Positions 42,269 through 51,623 are shown, counted from the first letter of the stretch. The stretch: DNA of 64,000 nt from Claveliimonas acetigenes (GCF_025567385.1 NZ_JAOQJU010000007.1:65504-129503), one strand, 5' to 3'. Program-made: numbers and translations. The notes: generated from the sequence alone by a model not told the origin.

Positions 42269-43312
42269 TTACACTTTTTTATGGAAAATCGCATCCAGCT
42301 CATTCTGCAAATGCTTCAGCGATTTTAATACATGTTCATAATCCATCCGCTTCGGTCCGATAATACCAATTGTTCCCTTCATACCATCTCCCAATTCATA
42401 AGTTGCAGTTACAACGCTGCAGTCTTTCATGGTCTGAACCGGTGTCTCATCTCCGATATATACCTGAATTCCGGTATTCTCTTCCTGTGACAGTGTCTGT
42501 GTCACCAGTTCGGTAAGCTGCTGCTTCTCTTCAAATGCACTGATGATTTCCTGCGCACTCTGCTTATCCGAAAGTTCCGGATATTTGAAAATATTGGTCG
42601 CCCCGCTGGTGTAGATCTGCATATCCTCGTCGATCTGGATAGCATCAGCCACAGCATCCAACACATTACTAATTACCTTACTGTGAATCCCTGCCTGCTC
42701 CTTCAGCCTTGCAATCAGCCCCAGATTAATCTCTTCTATGGACATACCATTAAGTGTGGTATTCAGCAACATATTCAGCTTGAGAAGATTTTCACTGCTA
42801 AGCTCTTCGCCTACGGTAATGATTTTGTTCTTAATCACATTGCCTCCCAGCACGATCACTGCAATAATCTGCTCTTCATCAACCTGTGAAAGCTGAATAA
42901 ACTTAATCTTATTAGCACTGTTCATGGGAGTCGAAATCATTGTAGCATAATTGGTGTTGTTCGCGAGAACCTTTGCTGCCTGCTTCAGAAGAAGTTCCAT
43001 CTTATCTGCCTTCTCAAGCATCTGTTCCTGCATCTCATTGAGCTCCTGCTCCTTCTCCTCCATCAGCATATCTACATATAACCGGTAACCTTTGTCAGAA
43101 GGAATCCGCCCTGCGGATGTGTGAGGCTGTAGAATATAGCCAAGCTCTTCCAGATCCGCCATCTCATTTCTGATGGTAGCAGAACTCAGATTCAAATCCG
43201 TATATTTGGAAATGGTTCTTGAACCTACCGGCTCGCCTGTTTCCAAATATGTCTGGATGATTGCGTGTAATATTTTCATCTTTCTCTCACCCAGCTGGTC
43301 TTTCGCCTGCAT
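42269..43312 (-). CDS. hrcA: Heat-inducible transcription repressor HrcA
   Basis: 347 residues. A winged helix at the start (YLETGEPVGSRTISKYTDLNLSSATIRNEMADLEELG region, residues ~16-55) and a GAF-like C-terminal domain (GTIGIIGPKRMDYEHV near the end). It represses its own operon by binding the CIRCE element at 43337-43363. The ATG at 43312 has GGAGG upstream. First gene of the dnaK operon. Confidence 0.97.
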   Translation of the reverse strand: MQAKDQLGERKMKILHAIIQTYLETGEPVGSRTISKYTDLNLSSATIRNEMADLEELGYILQPHTSAGRIPSDKGYRLYVDMLMEEKEQELNEMQEQMLEKADKMELLLKQAAKVLANNTNYATMISTPMNSANKIKFIQLSQVDEEQIIAVIVLGGNVIKNKIITVGEELSSENLLKLNMLLNTTLNGMSIEEINLGLIARLKEQAGIHSKVISNVLDAVADAIQIDEDMQIYTSGATNIFKYPELSDKQSAQEIISAFEEKQQLTELVTQTLSQEENTGIQVYIGDETPVQTMKDCSVVTATYELGDGMKGTIGIIGPKRMDYEHVLKSLKHLQNELDAIFHKKV

Positions 43313-43336
43313 CTCTTCGCCTCCTTCTTCTTTCTG

Positions 43337-43363
43337 TTAGCACTCATTTAATCCGAGTGCTAA
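43337..43363 (-). promoter_or_regulatory. CIRCE operator of the hrcA-dnaK operon
   Basis: TTAGCACTC (43337-43345) and GAGTGCTAA (43355-43363) form the exact inverted repeat with the canonical nine-base spacer. It sits just downstream of the promoter, in the leader of hrcA. Confidence 0.98.
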
Positions 43364-43377
43364 TCTTTACGACTATT

Positions 43378-43406
43378 AATTTAGCACTACTGCTTTCATT
43401 TGTCAA
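43378..43406 (-). promoter_or_regulatory. Sigma-A promoter of the hrcA operon
   Basis: On the minus strand there is a perfect TTGACA (43401-43406), 17-base spacer and TAAATT (43378-43383). Predicted start is about ten bases upstream of CIRCE. Confidence 0.85.
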
Positions 43407-43430
43407 CACTGTTTATATTTTTTTTATTTT

Positions 43431-43516
43431 GTTAATTGGGGACGTAGTAAAGCGACGCTTTACTACGTCCCCAATTAACATTTGTGGTGTACCCAACTGT
43501 CATTTCCCCTGTACCT
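43431..43516 (-). repeat. 86-bp RAYT-associated unit A
   Basis: On the minus strand it consists of two tandem 22-nt boxes (43495-43516, 43473-43494, each starting with a GGTACA-type motif and ending AAAT...TT), then a perfect palindrome with 24-bp arms about one central base (43431-43479). The arms carry GACGTAGTAAAGCG. Inverted relative to unit B at 44310-44395. Confidence 0.9.
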
Positions 43517-43518
43517 AT

Positions 43519-44286
43519 CTATCCACTATCCACTTTATTATAAACATCCGTACACAATTTTTCTGCTCTTCGTACACCTATTTTTAATTTCTCGCACAAT
43601 CTTTTTATGTACTCTTTCCTGTTTTCCTTTTCTTCAAATACCTGATGCAATAACGTCAGCTTCTTTTCTTCATATAACTTTTCTGCAATATATAATGCAA
43701 GCTCCATATATTGCAATTTCACATCATCCGAATAATCTAAAAATAATTCTGTTTGCCGTATTCTATGAAAATCTTCAAACTCAGAATAATCACGAAAATG
43801 TTCTTTATATATACGAATTGCTTTTGAATCCAATATGCCTGTCGTTTCTGTCATATAATCTGCCATACTGCTATATTTATAGCGCACCGGATTTTTTACC
43901 ATATTAGCTTTCACAGGATTCAGATGAATATATCTTAAACATGTCCAAAAATATCTGTCATTCTCAATACACTCACTCATGAAACGATTTTGAAAGACAT
44001 GTCCATTTCGACGATGTTTATAATTATAATAGGATGCGTACTCTGCTAAAACCTTAGCCATGAACAAAGATAATACTTCGATTTCTGCCCGAATGATAAA
44101 ATGGGCATGATTAGACATAATACAATATGAATATATTTCAACTTCCAGTTTCTCAAGATGTTTTAAAATAATCTTTTTTAAGTAAAGTTTTTCACGCTGC
44201 ATATAAAATATTTTTTCTTTATTTATTCCTTTTACTACAACATGATAAATACCTGTTGCACTCTTTTTTCGTCTGCATGTTGCCAT
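43519..44286 (-). CDS. REP-associated tyrosine transposase (RAYT, Y1/HUH family)
   Basis: 255 residues of the TnpA_REP/IS200-like single-strand transposase group. The HUH pair is H60 and H62 in MSNHAHFIIR, and the catalytic Tyr is Y119 in CLRYIHLNPVKANMV, where the RAYT-typical YIHLNPVKA surrounds it. The fold opens with ATGIYHVVVKGINKE, as in the family. A ~100-residue C-terminal extension contains a helical DNA-binding-like segment (EYIKRLCEKLKIGVRRAEKL). It lies between inverted 86-bp units and directly upstream of the hrcA promoter. No second open frame is inside the module, so it is likely a cellular-domesticated or non-autonomous mobilising enzyme. Confidence 0.9.
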   Translation of the reverse strand: MATCRRKKSATGIYHVVVKGINKEKIFYMQREKLYLKKIILKHLEKLEVEIYSYCIMSNHAHFIIRAEIEVLSLFMAKVLAEYASYYNYKHRRNGHVFQNRFMSECIENDRYFWTCLRYIHLNPVKANMVKNPVRYKYSSMADYMTETTGILDSKAIRIYKEHFRDYSEFEDFHRIRQTELFLDYSDDVKLQYMELALYIAEKLYEEKKLTLLHQVFEEKENRKEYIKRLCEKLKIGVRRAEKLCTDVYNKVDSG

Positions 44287-44309
44287 TTCAGCCCTCCTTC
44301 CGTCTAATC

Positions 44310-44395
44310 AGGTACAGGGCAAAATGCAGTTGGGTACACCACAAATGTTAATTGCAGACGTAGTAAAGCGACGCTTTACTACGTCTGCAATTAAC
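44310..44395 (+). repeat. 86-bp RAYT-associated unit B
   Basis: Two tandem 22-nt boxes (44310-44331, 44332-44353) lead into a 24-bp-arm palindrome (44347-44395). The stem has GCAGACG where unit A has GGGGACG, with matching change on the other arm. The last base is also the first base of the stop codon of the 97-residue gene on the minus strand. Confidence 0.9.
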
Positions 44396-44688
44396 TAGCT
44401 CAGTTCCACCTTTGCCGCTTCGTCCGGCTTGAACTCATTCTCCAGATCGTAAATATTATGCCCGGTAGACTCACCCAGCACACGCCCCTCCAGAGAATAA
44501 CAGCGGATAAAGCGCTTTACGTCAATGCTTGACCAATGCTCTACATCCCAGCTCATATATCCGTCTTCGTCGGATTTTTTCTCTTTCAAGTACAGATCCA
44601 CCTGGCGTCCATCCCGCATCAACTGAATCAATCCCCGTGTTCCGTCAACTTCTAATTCTACTTTTTTTACTGTGTCATATACTTTCAT
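44395..44688 (-). CDS. Uncharacterised 97-residue protein
   Basis: Not recognised. A compact soluble protein with no signal or membrane helix. It begins MKVYDTVKKVELEVDGTRGL and has a central charged loop (residues ~28-45, DLYLKEKKSDEDGYM). The start at 44688 is chosen because GGAGG lies eight bases upstream; the in-frame GTG and ATG before it have poor spacing. Its stop codon abuts the 86-bp unit B. Whether the unit lies in its transcript as a 3' hairpin is not known. Confidence 0.7.
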   Translation of the reverse strand: MKVYDTVKKVELEVDGTRGLIQLMRDGRQVDLYLKEKKSDEDGYMSWDVEHWSSIDVKRFIRCYSLEGRVLGESTGHNIYDLENEFKPDEAAKVELS

Positions 44689-44779
44689 TTGCATTCCCTC
44701 CACTTATGCATTGAGATACTTTTACATCGGTATACGATGATATCACTTATAGAAATTATACATTTTGTTATCTAAAAAC

Positions 44780-46099
44780 TCAATGCTGTTTGCGGATAAA
44801 TTCCATCCATTCTTTGATTTCTTTTTCTTTGCCGTTATCCCCCGGTTCATAAAACCTGGCATCTTTAATTTCATCCGGCAGGTACTGCTGTTCTACATAG
44901 TGATGTGGATAATCGTGAGCATATTTGTAGCCGACCCCATGCCCCAGCTTCTGGGATCCGCCGTAATGTGCATCCTGCAAATGTGCCGGAACTGTTGTTT
45001 TATACTGCCTTACATTTTGGGTTGCCGCCGTGATTGCATTCACCGCCGAATTGCTCTTCGGAGCAGTCGCCACATACAGCACCGCCTGTGACAGGATAAT
45101 CTGTGCCTCCGGCATTCCTACCCGCTCCACTGCCTGAGCCGCGGATACCGCTACCGTCAGCGCCATAGGATCTGCATTCCCCACGTCCTCTGACGCGCAG
45201 ATCATAATTCTCCTGGCAATAAACTTAATATCTTCCCCGGCATAAAGCATTTTCGCCAGATAATAAACTGCAGCATCAGGGTCTGAACCACGCATACTTT
45301 TTATAAATGCAGAAATCGTATCGTAATGATTGTCCCCTGTCTTATCATAGCGGACCACCCGCTTCTGGATACATTCACCTGCCACATCCAGCGTCAGATG
45401 TATCTTTCCATCCTCACTCCGTTCTGTGGTAAGAATTCCCAATTCCACTGCATTTAACGCATTTCTCGCATCTCCGCCTGCAATATCTGCAAGAAATTCC
45501 AGGGCATCCTCGTCTATCTCTGCATGATAGCTCCCCATTCCCTTTTCTTTGTCATACACCGCCCGTTTCAACAATATTTTAATATCTTCTTTACTAAGAG
45601 GATACAATTCAAAAATGCTGGAACGGGAAAGTAACGCTCCATTTACCTCAAAATAAGGATTTTCCGTGGTCGCGCCAATCAGGATAATTGTCCCATCCTC
45701 TACAAAAGGAAGGAGATAGTCTTGCTGTCCTTTATTAAAACGATGAATCTCATCTATGAAAAGAATGGTTTTCTTCCGGTACATCCCCTGCAGTTCTTTC
45801 GCCTGCTTCACCACTTCTTCCATATCCTTCTTCCCTGCCACCGTCGCATTAATTTGGGTAAATTCTGCACTGGTGGTATTGGCAATTACCTTCGCCAGGG
45901 TGGTCTTGCCCGTTCCCGGCGGTCCGTAGAAGATAACGGAACTGATCTTATCTGCCTTAATTGCTCTGTACAGCAGCTTGTCCTTCCCGATAATATGCTG
46001 CTGCCCGACCACCTCTTCTAACGTCGTCGGCCTCAATCTGGATGCAAGCGGTGATTCCTTTTCCATATTTTGTTCCCTGACATAGTCAAATAAATCCAT
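44780..46099 (-). CDS. rarA: Replication-associated recombination protein A (AAA+ ATPase)
   Basis: 439 residues of the MgsA/WRNIP1 family, which acts at stalled replication forks. Walker A FYGPPGTGKTTLAKVIANTT, Walker B ILFIDEIHRFNKGQQD, sensor ATTENPYFEVNGALLSRSSI, Arg-finger region and the C-terminal tetramerisation domain ending LPDEIKDARFYEPG are all present. It stands with tcdA in the same direction, 36 bases apart. Confidence 0.95.
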   Translation of the reverse strand: MDLFDYVREQNMEKESPLASRLRPTTLEEVVGQQHIIGKDKLLYRAIKADKISSVIFYGPPGTGKTTLAKVIANTTSAEFTQINATVAGKKDMEEVVKQAKELQGMYRKKTILFIDEIHRFNKGQQDYLLPFVEDGTIILIGATTENPYFEVNGALLSRSSIFELYPLSKEDIKILLKRAVYDKEKGMGSYHAEIDEDALEFLADIAGGDARNALNAVELGILTTERSEDGKIHLTLDVAGECIQKRVVRYDKTGDNHYDTISAFIKSMRGSDPDAAVYYLAKMLYAGEDIKFIARRIMICASEDVGNADPMALTVAVSAAQAVERVGMPEAQIILSQAVLYVATAPKSNSAVNAITAATQNVRQYKTTVPAHLQDAHYGGSQKLGHGVGYKYAHDYPHHYVEQQYLPDEIKDARFYEPGDNGKEKEIKEWMEFIRKQH

Positions 46100-46135
46100 A
46101 GTTATCCCTCTGGTTCTTCTTTCTCTTTGTTTTCT

Positions 46136-46870
46136 CTAGTTTCCTGATTCATCCTGTAACCCCGCAAGATCTCTGATTACTTCCCCGGCAATCAAAAGCC
46201 CTGCCACCGGGGGCACGAAAGAAATGCTGCCGGGTATGCTTCTTCTGGCGCCGGAAGCTTCTCCCGTCTCCCGTCCGGAAGTATCCACAGGCTTTTCTCT
46301 GGAATACAAGACCTTCAGATGCCTGATTCCCCTTGCCCGCAGTTCTTTCCGCATCACCTTGCAGAGCGGACAAACCGAGGTTTTGCTGATATCTGTTATC
46401 TCAAATAATTCACCATGCAGCTTGTTGCCGGTTCCCATACTGCTGATTATAGGGATCTGGTATTCCGCAGCCTTCTGTACGAGAGCCAGTTTCGCCGTCA
46501 CCGTATCGATGGCGTCCACTATATAGTCCACATGCTCTCTGAATAAACAGTCTATATTCTCCGGCATCACAAACATCTCATAGGTTCTTACCTCCGTATC
46601 CGGACAAATATCTTCAATTCTTTTTTTCATAACTTTCGTCTTGTATTCTCCAACCGTACTGTGATATGCAATAGATTGCCTATTAATATTTGTCAATGAT
46701 ACCGTATCATTGTCTACCAGAATCAACTTCCCCACACCGCACCTTGCAAGTGCTTCAATACAATGAGAGCCTACGCCCCCCACTCCCAGCACCATCACTG
46801 CCGAATCTTTCAGCTTCCCAAGCTTTTCTCTTCCCACTAATAATTCTGTCCTGGAAAATTCATGTATCAT
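46136..46870 (-). CDS. tcdA: tRNA threonylcarbamoyladenosine dehydratase (E1-like)
   Basis: 244 residues. It cyclises t6A37 in tRNA to ct6A with ATP. The E1-like nucleotide site is MVLGVGGVGSHCIEALARCG and DNDTVSLTNINRQ; the Arg-containing adenylation region is VDAIDTVTAKL. CPLCKVMRKELRARGIRHL is a family segment with a Cys pair. The length fits the family (~250). Downstream rarA is unrelated in function. Confidence 0.9.
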   Translation of the reverse strand: MIHEFSRTELLVGREKLGKLKDSAVMVLGVGGVGSHCIEALARCGVGKLILVDNDTVSLTNINRQSIAYHSTVGEYKTKVMKKRIEDICPDTEVRTYEMFVMPENIDCLFREHVDYIVDAIDTVTAKLALVQKAAEYQIPIISSMGTGNKLHGELFEITDISKTSVCPLCKVMRKELRARGIRHLKVLYSREKPVDTSGRETGEASGARRSIPGSISFVPPVAGLLIAGEVIRDLAGLQDESGN

Positions 46871-46949
46871 GTCTTTTTCTCCACTTCCATTCTTCTGTTA
46901 TCATTGTCCCACCTTCTATACCCTGATTTTATCAGCAGGCATGGAACCA

Positions 46950-47693
46950 TCAGTTCATAAGCAGCTCATCTACCGTGACGAATTCAAAGCCTCTTTCCGC
47001 CAAAATATCCACAATACGCAGCGCAGCTTCTACAGAACTTTTATAACAGTCATGCAATAGAATAATATCATTTTCTTCCGCTTCCGTCACTACCTTATTC
47101 ACAATTTCATCTACGTTCTCTGTGGTCCAGTCCAACGGATCCACCGTCCACATAACCGGCATTACTTCAAGCTCCAGCTCTAAATCACGCTGCCACAGCC
47201 CAAAGGGCGGCCGCATATACTCCGTATGTTTCCCTGTAATTGAATAAATCTCCTGATCCGCATCCATAATTTCCTGATAGGCCGCTTCATTCGATACTTT
47301 GGTTATTTCAACATGATGATAAGTATGATTACCGATCAAATGTCCTTCTTCATCAAGCCGCTTTACCAGATCCGGATTTTTCTTTGCATTTTCTCCAATC
47401 AGGAAAAAAGTAGCCTTTACTCCCCGTTCTTTCAATCCATCCAAAAGTATAGGCGTCCAACTACTGCTTGGTCCGTCATCAAAGGTCAGCGCAATCTTGG
47501 GCGGCTCCGTCACCATGGACGAGCTGACGTAGGCCGCCGCCTCTGCAAATTCTTCTCCCCGGATGATATCCGGTTCCACCTTTCCGTCCACATCGTCTGC
47601 ATTTTCCATAAGAAATCCTGTCTGCCCTCCTACAGCCAGCGAAACGATTAAAACCAATGAATATGCAAGAATTTTTTTCCAATATTTCTTCAC
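46950..47693 (-). CDS. Polysaccharide deacetylase (NodB-like), membrane-anchored
   Basis: 247 residues. An N-terminal anchor helix (residues ~6-26) puts the catalytic domain outside the cell. The NodB motifs are ALTFDDGPSSSW (residues ~69-80), IGNHTYHHVEI (His metal ligands), RPPFGLW and a final DIILLHDCY. It probably deacetylates peptidoglycan or another N-acetylated glycan, as in PdaA-like enzymes. Substrate is not determined. Confidence 0.9.
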   Translation of the reverse strand: MKKYWKKILAYSLVLIVSLAVGGQTGFLMENADDVDGKVEPDIIRGEEFAEAAAYVSSSMVTEPPKIALTFDDGPSSSWTPILLDGLKERGVKATFFLIGENAKKNPDLVKRLDEEGHLIGNHTYHHVEITKVSNEAAYQEIMDADQEIYSITGKHTEYMRPPFGLWQRDLELELEVMPVMWTVDPLDWTTENVDEIVNKVVTEAEENDIILLHDCYKSSVEAALRIVDILAERGFEFVTVDELLMN

Positions 47694-47762
47694 GCCAACT
47701 CTCTCCTTTGCGCCGGATTCTTCTTCATATATATGAAAATGCCGAAAACAGTATGTTGCTCA

Positions 47763-47791
47763 TTGCATTATAAATTGCCGGATGTTATAAT
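47763..47791 (+). promoter_or_regulatory. Promoter of the MATE gene
   Basis: TTGCAT (47763-47768), 17-base spacer, TATAAT (47786-47791), about 40 bases upstream of the ATG, with AGGAGG before it. Confidence 0.6.
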
Positions 47792-47832
47792 AGGCGCTGC
47801 TACTTATATGGAAAACAAAGGAGGAAAATGTC

Positions 47833-49200
47833 ATGAGTAGTCCAACAATTTCTAAAAATAAAATGGGAATTATGCCTGTTCCAAAATTGTTGATTTCTAT
47901 GTCATTACCTATGATGATTTCTATGCTGGTACAAGCGCTCTACAATATCGTAGACAGTATGTTCGTCGCACAGCTCAGCGAGGACGCATTGACGGCCGTA
48001 TCGCTTGCCTTTCCTGTGCAGAACCTTATGATTGCCGTTTCTGCAGGAACAGGTGTCGGTATCAATTCTTTACTTTCCCGATGTCTGGGCGAAAAAAAAT
48101 TTGACGAAGCCAACGCTGCAGCCAGAAACGGAATTTTTCTTGCAATTTTAAGCGCTATTGTATTTGGAATCATCGGAGACGCGGGTGCCCGCCTGTTCTT
48201 TACCCTTCAAACAGACAATCCCGTCATTTCAGAATACGGAACCCAATATATGGTCGTCATCAGCACAATGTCCATCGGAGTTTTCATGCAGGTAACTTTT
48301 GAACGGCTGATGCAATCCACCGGAAAAACCATTTACAATATGATTACCCAGGGTACGGGAGCCATTCTTAATATTATCCTGGATCCCATTTTAATTTTCG
48401 GTCTTTTCGGTTTCCCAAGACTGGAAGTCAGGGGTGCGGCCATTGCCACAGTAATCGGGCAGATTGCAGCCTGTCTTATGTCATTTTTCTTTAATCTGAA
48501 GAAAAATAAAGAAATCAACATTAATATGCGCCATTTCCGTCCACAGAGAGAAACCATTGCCGCCATCTACAAAGTGGGCGTCCCTTCCATAATTATGCAG
48601 GCAATCAGTTCTGTTATGACATTTGGGATGAATAAAATCCTTCTGATGTTTTCTTCTACTGCTGCTGCTGTTTTCGGTGTATATTTCAAGCTGCAAAGCT
48701 TTGTATTCATGCCTGTGTTCGGGCTGAACAATGGAATGATTCCTATTATAGCTTACAACTACGGGGCACAGAACAAAAAACGGATCACCCGGACAATCAA
48801 ACTCAGTATCATCATCGCCGTTTCTATCATGATAGTCGGATTGATTGTTTTTCAGGTTGCACCGGGATTTTTGCTGCGCAATCTTTTTGATGCATCAGAC
48901 CGTATGTTGGAAATCGGCATTCCTGCACTGCGAATTATCTCTCTGAGCTTTGTTTTTGCCGGTTACTCGATTGTGGCAAGTTCCGTATTTCAAGCTCTGG
49001 GAAATGGAGTATACAGCCTGATTGTATCCGCTGCCAGACAACTATTTGTTATCCTGCCCCTGGCTTATATCTTCTCCATTACTTTTGGGCTTCATATGAT
49101 ATGGTGGGCAATCCCCATTGCCGAAATTGTATCGCTTATTCTTTGTACGGTGCTTCTTTTTCGGATTTACCGGTTAAAGATTAAGCCAATCAAAAATTAG
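47833..49200 (+). CDS. MATE-family efflux transporter
   Basis: 455 residues, 12 hydrophobic segments, the MATE length. The first half carries the family markers PMMISMLVQALYNIVDSMFV and the second half FMPVFGLNNGMIPIIAYNYG, with FGTLN-like loops between. Transport is Na+- or H+-driven efflux of cationic drugs or metabolites; the substrate is not identifiable. AGGAGG lies before the ATG. It is single and followed by a terminator. Confidence 0.92.
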   Translation: MSSPTISKNKMGIMPVPKLLISMSLPMMISMLVQALYNIVDSMFVAQLSEDALTAVSLAFPVQNLMIAVSAGTGVGINSLLSRCLGEKKFDEANAAARNGIFLAILSAIVFGIIGDAGARLFFTLQTDNPVISEYGTQYMVVISTMSIGVFMQVTFERLMQSTGKTIYNMITQGTGAILNIILDPILIFGLFGFPRLEVRGAAIATVIGQIAACLMSFFFNLKKNKEININMRHFRPQRETIAAIYKVGVPSIIMQAISSVMTFGMNKILLMFSSTAAAVFGVYFKLQSFVFMPVFGLNNGMIPIIAYNYGAQNKKRITRTIKLSIIIAVSIMIVGLIVFQVAPGFLLRNLFDASDRMLEIGIPALRIISLSFVFAGYSIVASSVFQALGNGVYSLIVSAARQLFVILPLAYIFSITFGLHMIWWAIPIAEIVSLILCTVLLFRIYRLKIKPIKN

Positions 49201-49210
49201 CAGGTAATAA

Positions 49211-49263
49211 AAGAGGATGTCTCTTCGGTCATTTGATGACTTTCAGAGCATCCTCTTCTTTTT
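49211..49263. terminator. Terminator shared by MATE and flavin-reductase genes
   Basis: AAGAGGATG and CATCCTCTT form a 9-bp stem with a large loop and a T run on the plus strand. It lies between the two convergent genes. Confidence 0.75.
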
Positions 49264-49269
49264 ATGCCT

Positions 49270-49839
49270 TTATTTCTTCTTTCTTACACTGAAGCCAAAT
49301 GTTCCCTTTTTCTTGCCCAGCCCAAAGTATTCTCCATGAGAATAGGCAAGAAGTCCCGTATCATTCAGTTCAAATTTGCCATTCGCCTTCATATACTTCT
49401 TATCCACGTGCACTGCCAGCACTTCTGCCAGGAACATATGATGACTGCCCAGCTCCTTTATCTCTGTCACCCGGCACTCTATATTGACCGGGCTCTCCTC
49501 TATCATCGGAGCATAAGACAGCTTCTCTGCTTTCACCGGCGTCAGTTTCATGGCCTTCCATTTGTCCACATCTTTTCCTGATTTCACACCACACCAGTCC
49601 GCCGCACGGGCAAGGGATTCTGTCGTCAGATTTACCACAAATTCTCCCGTCTCTTTTATCATATGATAACTGTAGCGTTCAGGCCTTACCGAAATATATA
49701 GCATCGCCGGGTTGGTACAGATGGTTCCTGTCCATGCAACCGTGATGATATTCGGCTCCCCCTTCTTATCTGCCGCACTTACCATGACCGCCGGAAGCGG
49801 ATAGAGCATATTCCCCGGCTTCCACGTCTCTTTTTCCAT
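49270..49839 (-). CDS. Flavin reductase (flavoredoxin-like) family protein
   Basis: 189 residues, FMN-binding split barrel. Family segments are MLYPLPAVMVSAADKKGEPN and ITVAWTGTICTNPAMLYISV, with the RPERYSYHMIKETGEFVVNL helix. Relatives bind FMN and reduce it with NAD(P)H or act as electron carriers (flavoredoxin). It lies just after the CBS pyrophosphatase with 17 bases spacing. Confidence 0.88.
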   Translation of the reverse strand: MEKETWKPGNMLYPLPAVMVSAADKKGEPNIITVAWTGTICTNPAMLYISVRPERYSYHMIKETGEFVVNLTTESLARAADWCGVKSGKDVDKWKAMKLTPVKAEKLSYAPMIEESPVNIECRVTEIKELGSHHMFLAEVLAVHVDKKYMKANGKFELNDTGLLAYSHGEYFGLGKKKGTFGFSVRKKK

Positions 49840-49856
49840 TCTTTTCCTCCCGTAAC

Positions 49857-51503
49857 TTACTGCTGCAGCGCTCCCACAAGCGCAGGAATCAGTTGTTTCT
49901 TTCTAGACACTACCCCTTTCAGAACCATATGTTCCGTATCCTCCGGCAGGTCAAAGGCGTCAATAATCGTCTCTCTTGCACCATGTCCCTGGCACAATAA
50001 TTCTGAAGATTCGTCCAGGATATCCGTCAGCATCAAATAAATCATATCCAGGCCATGCTCCTTCATCGCTTTCTCCAGATATGGCTCCAGCTTCTTTCTT
50101 ACTTCCTGAAGTTCTTCCTTACTCATAGAATTAATCTGACCTACCCCAAATATCTTGTCTCCCACGGTAAACTGTTTGAAATCCTGGAAACAGATTTCTT
50201 CTGCTGATTTTCCCTTCAGATTGCTTCCGGCATTAAACATCCCGGCAGCCATATCTTCCAGCTGAATATCCGCAATCTCAGCAAGCGCCTCCGCCGCCGC
50301 CTCGTCTACCGCCGTGCAGGTCGGGGAACGGAAAAGCAGCGTATCTGAAATAATGGCAGAACATAAAAGCCCCGCTATCGTCGGTGTAATCTCCACTCCC
50401 GCTTCCTGATACATCTGATAAATAATGGTCGCTGTACAGCCTACCGGCTGATTCCGGAAAAATACCGGTCCCATAGTTTCTATGCTTCCCAGCCTGTGAT
50501 GATCAATAATTTCCATGATTTCCGCTTCTTCAATGCCATCCACTGCCTGCGATTTCTCATTATGATCCACCAGGATGACCCGTTTTTTACTCACGCTCAT
50601 GAACCGCCGCCTGGATATAAATCCTTTAAAATTACCGTGGCGGTCCAGGATTGGGAAATCACGGAACTTCTTCTTCGTCATAATTTCCTTAATATCCTCC
50701 ACATAATCATTCATGTGGAACGTCACCAATGGTTCTGTACTCATAAAATATCTGACCGGCACGCTCTGATTAATCAGACGCGCCGCTGTAAAAGTATCAT
50801 ACGGCGTCTTGATAATCACAATACTCTGTTCCTCCGCCTTCGTCAGCAGCTCCTCCGGCACTTCTGCATTCTGGCAAAGTACAATACAGCTTGCATCAAT
50901 ATCTACCGCACAAGCCTGCGATTCATACCTGTTGCCCAGAATTACCAGGTCATCCTTCCTTATAAACTCTTCCATCATCTCCGGACTGGAAGCTCCGATC
51001 GTGACCTTTCCCTTCACAAAATAGCCATGCTCATTCCCACAGACAAGGGTCCCGTCTAATGTCTCGACAATATTCTTATACTGAGTTCTTGCCTCAGCAA
51101 GGATTGTACTGTCATATACATCCATGTAAGACTTTGCAATATCTCCTGTCGATATGACTCCTACCAGTTCTCCTTCCTTGAGAACCGGAATCGTCTTCAC
51201 TCCATCCTTCTTCATCAACTCCCAGGTATCCTTGATCGAAACATTCGGTTCTACACCTTTCGCCTTATGGATATCCATATCCTTTACCTGAAGCTTTACA
51301 TTCGACAATAATCTGGGTGCCTCCACTTTAAACTTGCGCAGGACATACTGAGTCTCTTCATTAATCTGACCGGCACGCTTTGCAACATACTCACGCCCTG
51401 TGATTTCTTTTTTCAAATGGGCATATGCAATTGCCGAGCAGATAGAATCTGTATCCGGATTCTTATGCCCCACAACATATACTCTTCCTGATCTTCTTTC
51501 CAT
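49857..51503 (-). CDS. Family II inorganic pyrophosphatase with CBS and DRTGG domains
   Basis: 548 residues of the regulated CBS-PPase type. Manganese site DHH domain begins VVGHKNPDTDSICSAIAYA (residues ~10-28). A CBS pair is split by a DRTGG-like insert (CBS1 around residues 75-125, CBS2 around 250-300), then the second half with DHH in IIDHHRLGSIETM and the DHHA2 domain FNAGSNLKGKSAEE. CBS-PPases are inhibited by AMP and activated by ATP or diadenosine tetraphosphate. The gene sets the pyrophosphate level of biosynthesis. Confidence 0.92.
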   Translation of the reverse strand: MERRSGRVYVVGHKNPDTDSICSAIAYAHLKKEITGREYVAKRAGQINEETQYVLRKFKVEAPRLLSNVKLQVKDMDIHKAKGVEPNVSIKDTWELMKKDGVKTIPVLKEGELVGVISTGDIAKSYMDVYDSTILAEARTQYKNIVETLDGTLVCGNEHGYFVKGKVTIGASSPEMMEEFIRKDDLVILGNRYESQACAVDIDASCIVLCQNAEVPEELLTKAEEQSIVIIKTPYDTFTAARLINQSVPVRYFMSTEPLVTFHMNDYVEDIKEIMTKKKFRDFPILDRHGNFKGFISRRRFMSVSKKRVILVDHNEKSQAVDGIEEAEIMEIIDHHRLGSIETMGPVFFRNQPVGCTATIIYQMYQEAGVEITPTIAGLLCSAIISDTLLFRSPTCTAVDEAAAEALAEIADIQLEDMAAGMFNAGSNLKGKSAEEICFQDFKQFTVGDKIFGVGQINSMSKEELQEVRKKLEPYLEKAMKEHGLDMIYLMLTDILDESSELLCQGHGARETIIDAFDLPEDTEHMVLKGVVSRKKQLIPALVGALQQ

Positions 51504-51593
51504 AGTTTCACATCCTTTTCTATGTCTCTACAGTAAGATTGCCATTTTTTTCGCCCTTCGTCAACCAGAAAATGCTTCTATTGCATTTTTTCT

Positions 51594-51623
51594 TTGAACA
51601 ACACTGGTATTATATGCTATAAT
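51594..51623 (+). promoter_or_regulatory. Promoter of the S1-domain gene
   Basis: TTGAAC (51594-51599), 18-base spacer, perfect TATAAT (51618-51623). The leader is about 90 bases and has AAAGGA before the ATG. Confidence 0.65.

Noticed and set aside
44707..44779. Short region between the 97-residue gene and rarA
   Set aside because: Only 70-90 AT-rich bases; no promoter or hairpin that could be defended.
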